DNA from: Camarhynchus parvulus
Taxonomy: Eukaryota > Chordata > Aves > Passeriformes > Thraupidae
Assembly (NCBI RefSeq): GCF_901933205.1
Contig: NC_044573.1
Span: 64,398,993 to 64,462,992, forward strand
Reading direction: 5' to 3'
Length of the DNA: 64,000 nucleotides
The notes below the pieces were generated by a model. It was not told where the DNA came from and ran no database searches. It worked only from the letters and a program-made list of their open reading frames with translations. Positions 60,101 through 64,000 of this stretch are shown here, piece by piece (within the stretch, counting starts at the first letter, position 1; each line of letters starts with the position of its first letter). The position numbers and the translations under genes are program-made.

Positions 60101-63100
60101 GTCCTACTTTTTAAAGAAGAATCTCTTCTCATGCTGAGGCAGGCACTTCCCTGAACTACCAAGAGTTTTACAAATACATGTGAATCAATCAGTGAGCTGG
60201 CACAGCAGGTAAGACCATGAGTTTAGAGAAAGTAAGCCATTCTCATACCTCTGCTGAAGAAAGCTTGTGTGCATTAAAGAACTTTTTGTCTTCTAAGTTA
60301 AATTGATGGAGATACTATTCTAACAAATCAAGTTTTTGAAATGCAGATCCAGATTTTATAGCAAGGTAACAGAATGCAATTTTCATTTCTGAAAGATAAC
60401 ACAACTGAGGAAAACATTAAAAATTACCTTTCAATTTTTGTTGAAGTTCTGTATATAGCTGGTAAGAGCCAAACACATGGTTTGGCACATACTTAGAGCT
60501 GCTGCTTCACAAGAAATTAATAGACAGGACTCATTTAGCCTCAGAATTTGGCATAATTTTTGAATGACATTTTTCAGAAATTGATACAGACAGTTCTCTG
60601 GTGAGATGGGAGCATGGTTTATTGTAAAGGAGAGTATGAAAGCTGAAGAGCTGGCCAAATGAAGAGGGCAGCAGAAAGGTAGCTCAAAGCTATTTCTGCA
60701 TCTCTGTCTCTTGAAATAATATGACTGCTGTATTAAATAAGCTGGCTTGTCCACCATTAAGGCATCAATTTTTTTGTTATACTGTCTATTGCTGGTCACA
60801 GGGACAATTTCGCCCGTCTGTGTGCCTCTTGTCCTGATTTGATCCTTTACTTCCAGCCTGGGAATAGGCTGGGACCTGGCTTTAGTGGCTTTGCTGTGCA
60901 GGGATGCTGCTGCCTTCAGGAGCCCTTGTGCACCTTCCTGGGGAAGGCAGGTACTTGCTGAAGCAGCGGCCGAGGGTGATTTCCAGGGCAGTCAGAAGCA
61001 CTCAAGAAAAAGCTGTTGGGGAAAGCCTGCCATCAGCTCCATGCTCCAGAGGAAGATCAGGGTACTCAGGAAGCCCTTACAGCTCTTTTCTCTCCCACAT
61101 GTGGTGTGCCTTGTCCCAGGGACAGGAGCTTGTCTTTCAGCGTGTGGCTCCAGCTGGCACGTGCCAAACCATAGTTCAGTCTCTCGCCTTCCAACACCCA
61201 GCAAACTCCACAGTACTCGCATTCCTGCCGCGTGGGACACCCCCTCCTGCCTCTTCCCGCATGGAGCACAGCCTGCTGCCATGCTCCAGGGCAAACCGCA
61301 CTCCCATTGTTGGGTGTTGCGCTCTTTCCCAGGCGAGTGTGTTCTCATGGTGGAGGACAAATTTTATCATTCAACAAAACACACCAGGTGCCACGCTCCA
61401 ATCACCTGCAAGTGCATTTAAAGTGTTTGAAGCCACTGTCAGGAGAGGCGTCATATAACCTGTTTGCTCCTATTTTCTCTCTTGCCCTGCATTCTACATG
61501 TGCAGAATTATGTTACACTACTTCTTTTCTGCTTACAGCCAAGTTGGGGTGTGTGTCCTGCTCTTCAATGAAGCTACAGAAGTTAGTTGCAAGTTCTCTC
61601 TCATGTTACTTTTGTGCATTGCCCTGTCATAGTGTCAAAAGTCAGTTGCCCTGGAGAAATAGGGTCCATAATTTCAGTGTTCTCCAGTTTGCCCTGCTCA
61701 GGGATCCTTCTACCAGGGTCCTAAAAACAACTGCCTTGTGGCATCCTTCTATATGCTCCTCTTACGTGAGAAAAGCAAGATGACTCCTACTCCACGAATT
61801 GTATGTGTTAATCTCCTAAATCAGTAATGCTGCCTCGCAGCTTTTGCATAGATGAGAGAAAGCTGGCACAAGGGTAAAATGAATTTTCCAAAGGGTATTT
61901 AGGGTATCCTGACACTGCATGCTTTTATCCAACTAGTTTTATGTGCTTTAACCATCACTATGTTTTCTTCTGCATCTCAGAGAACACATGCTAAAGTAGC
62001 AATTTCACACATACATGAAACACTAAGCAGAAAAAATTATCATCCTCACTGACTTAGTAAAAAGACAATTATCTCTTTACCAACACATTCATTTCTTCAA
62101 CTCTGTCCTTCTGCACTCACAATTTGTCCTAAAATGCAAATCAGTTACAAGTTTTTTTATCAACAAAAAGAGTCAGTACTTTTGCTTTTAAGAAAGAGTA
62201 AAAAATACTTAAAGTATGTGTGAAAATATGCCCAAGATATATAGTGTTTTTCACACCAAAGAGCTTCAAATATTTTAAAAGGTGTAGTTTACATGTCTGC
62301 TAGATTGTTCCTACCAAGATTATTCATCCATTTAATAACTACTTACCTACCTACTAGCTTATTACATACATTTCTGAAAATTATCAAATATCTAAGCAGA
62401 AACAATTTGAGAGGGATATCATGGAAAGAGAAGCTGAGCCAAGCCTTCAGATCTAAGGGATATGATTGGGAAAATTCTAAATCAAGGACTGGAAAGAGCA
62501 TTTTGTCTTTTGGGGGCATTGGGTAGCCTGAAAGCTAATTTGCAGCAGTTTCATGGACAAAATTCACCTCCAGTCTCCTTGGGGACTCATAATGTTTCCA
62601 GGTTGCTGTTGTCTTTTGTAGAAACACTTGATCGAAACCTCAGACACTAATTTCCCACAGCTCAACTGAGTTAATACTTTTCTCTTGTTTTTAAAATTCA
62701 TGTCCAAGAGGGACTGGAAATCTACCTGTATTTGGGACTTTTGGAACACCCTTAAAAATCCCTATCACAGGGATTTCTCTAAGCAGTCACAAGCCCCATT
62801 CACCCAGAATGGGGTGTAATTACTGTAAGCACTGTAACTGATCCCCTTTTTGCTCTGTTGCATTTGATAGTTTTGACAGAGATTTCCCTGATGCTGTTGG
62901 AGGGAACTTTCAGCTTATGTCTCCCTTCTCTGCCACAGTCCTCCTTTCCACCCTTTTTGCTGGAGCCAGCTGGTGATCCCAGTATGGTTCCTTCAGTTTC
63001 TGTGGTGAGACTTCACTCTGTGCGTGCCTTCAGCAGGTGAACTTCACTCCTGCAGGCCCAGTTTGGATTTGGACGTTTTCCTAGGAAGCTGTACCCTCAT

Positions 63101-64000
63101 CTCAGCCCTGCATAAGCAGCATTCCTGGTGTGGATGGCCAGCTGGCTGTTGCAACCTTTTTTCACACCATGCTATGTAAAACTACACAGGGCAGGTCTTG
63201 TTGATGTGTGAAAAATGCTTCTAACAGCCTGCTCCCATGTGCACCGAGGTTTCCAGCTTCACAGACTACCTGACCCCCAGCGAGCAGAAGTGCTGGAAAC
63301 AAGGAAATGTTTTGATATAGGCAGGGAATGGAGAAGAAAATGAGCGCAGGAATAGGCTTGGTTTTCAGAGGAAGTTTCCAGAAGCATGCTGATTGAGGGT
63401 TGGCACTGCGGGACAACAACAAGTGCAATAAGAATGAGCCTAAAGAAGCCCTTGTTATATGCACAGGTCTTTTAAAAGACTGTTCTATTGATTGGTTTAC
63501 ATGTATTGACTACTTTCCACTGATCAGCTTCCATACAATACATGTATATTTGGCTTTTCTGGGTGAATGGGGCTTGTGACTGCTCAGAATGGCACACCAC
63601 TGGTGTATCAGTCACATGGGATGTAACATATGCCAGATAAACATATTCTGACGTGTTGTCACAGAGGGACAGCTGGTTGTGAAGGAGGCAATAAAAGTGG
63701 TTAAAAAGTGCATGCATGTTGATGTATGCAAATATACATGCACACATATATGTGTATAGAAATATAATAGAGAGACAAATAGATATACACACAAATATTA
63801 TTTTTTCTTCTCTGACAACCGTGATGAAAACCTGAAGATGAAAATTTTCAGGAACTATGAAATTATTAACTAAAAACTGGGAAATGGGTGCTTTTCTTAA
63901 AATATTGTGAAACATAACATTCAGTTGAAGAACTGCCTCAACATGAAGAACGTGGCCAGGCCAGCAGCTGACACTTCTCTGAAACCACAAGATGCCGGAA
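54110..64000. other. Upstream flank of VGLL2, no gene recognised
   Basis: About 9.9 kb with no credible exon on either strand. GC-richer patches at 58020-58330 and 60840-61790 carry open frames of up to about 184 codons, but these overlap in several frames and resemble no family I know. An alternating purine-pyrimidine CATG/TATA stretch lies near 63700-63790. Regulatory elements of VGLL2 may be here but none can be pinned down from one sequence. Confidence 0.6.

Noticed and set aside
60885..61783. Three overlapping open frames of 178-184 codons on the + strand
   Set aside because: They overlap in different frames and in antisense within a GC-richer patch, show no known domain, and have no promoter or splice pattern that I can see.
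1..64000. tRNA, rRNA, CRISPR arrays, bacterial-type operons or integrated retroviral genes
   Set aside because: None seen on either strand; the mobile DNA recognised is CR1 LINE only.

Overview
This is a vertebrate nuclear locus, most probably from a bird. Long GT-AG introns, no operons, several copies of the CR1 LINE (the dominant bird/reptile retrotransposon) and an intron-containing receptor tyrosine kinase all point that way. Two protein-coding genes are recognisable and they converge: ROS1 on the + strand (about 1.3-34.5 kb, 3' part only) and VGLL2 on the - strand (47.5-53.3 kb, complete). The ROS1-VGLL2 neighbourhood, with the two genes transcribed towards each other, is also the arrangement in human 6q22 (established knowledge).

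ROS1: the 5' two thirds of the gene lie upstream of the window. Sixteen exons from 1908 to 34415 splice with fully compatible phases into one uninterrupted 788-residue reading frame: the last fibronectin type III (FN3) modules, one transmembrane helix, a complete tyrosine kinase domain and a short C-terminal tail. A seventeenth, more upstream exon (from 1310) is recognisable but its 3' end is problematic (possible one-base frameshift). The last two introns are large (5.1 and 10.0 kb) and non-coding as far as I can see.

The spacer (34.6-46.7 kb) between the two 3' ends holds two adjacent antisense-oriented CR1 copies (one with a decayed reverse transcriptase), a minisatellite of CTGCACCC-like units and a 237-bp almost pure homopyrimidine tract. 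VGLL2 (four coding exons, 310 aa) encodes a Tondu-domain TEAD cofactor; it sits in a CpG-rich segment (about 50.6-54.1 kb) that generates many spurious antisense ORFs. From 54.1 kb to the end no gene is recognised; this is the region upstream of the VGLL2 promoter.

Functionally the two genes are not partners in a pathway: ROS1 is a cell-surface receptor kinase, VGLL2 a nuclear transcription cofactor. I found no sign of an undescribed multi-gene system; the points worth a second look are the ROS1 upstream-exon frame problem, the short ROS1 tail with a single ITIM-like tyrosine, the VGLL2 histidine tract, alternative VGLL2 3' ends and the unusual repeats of the spacer.
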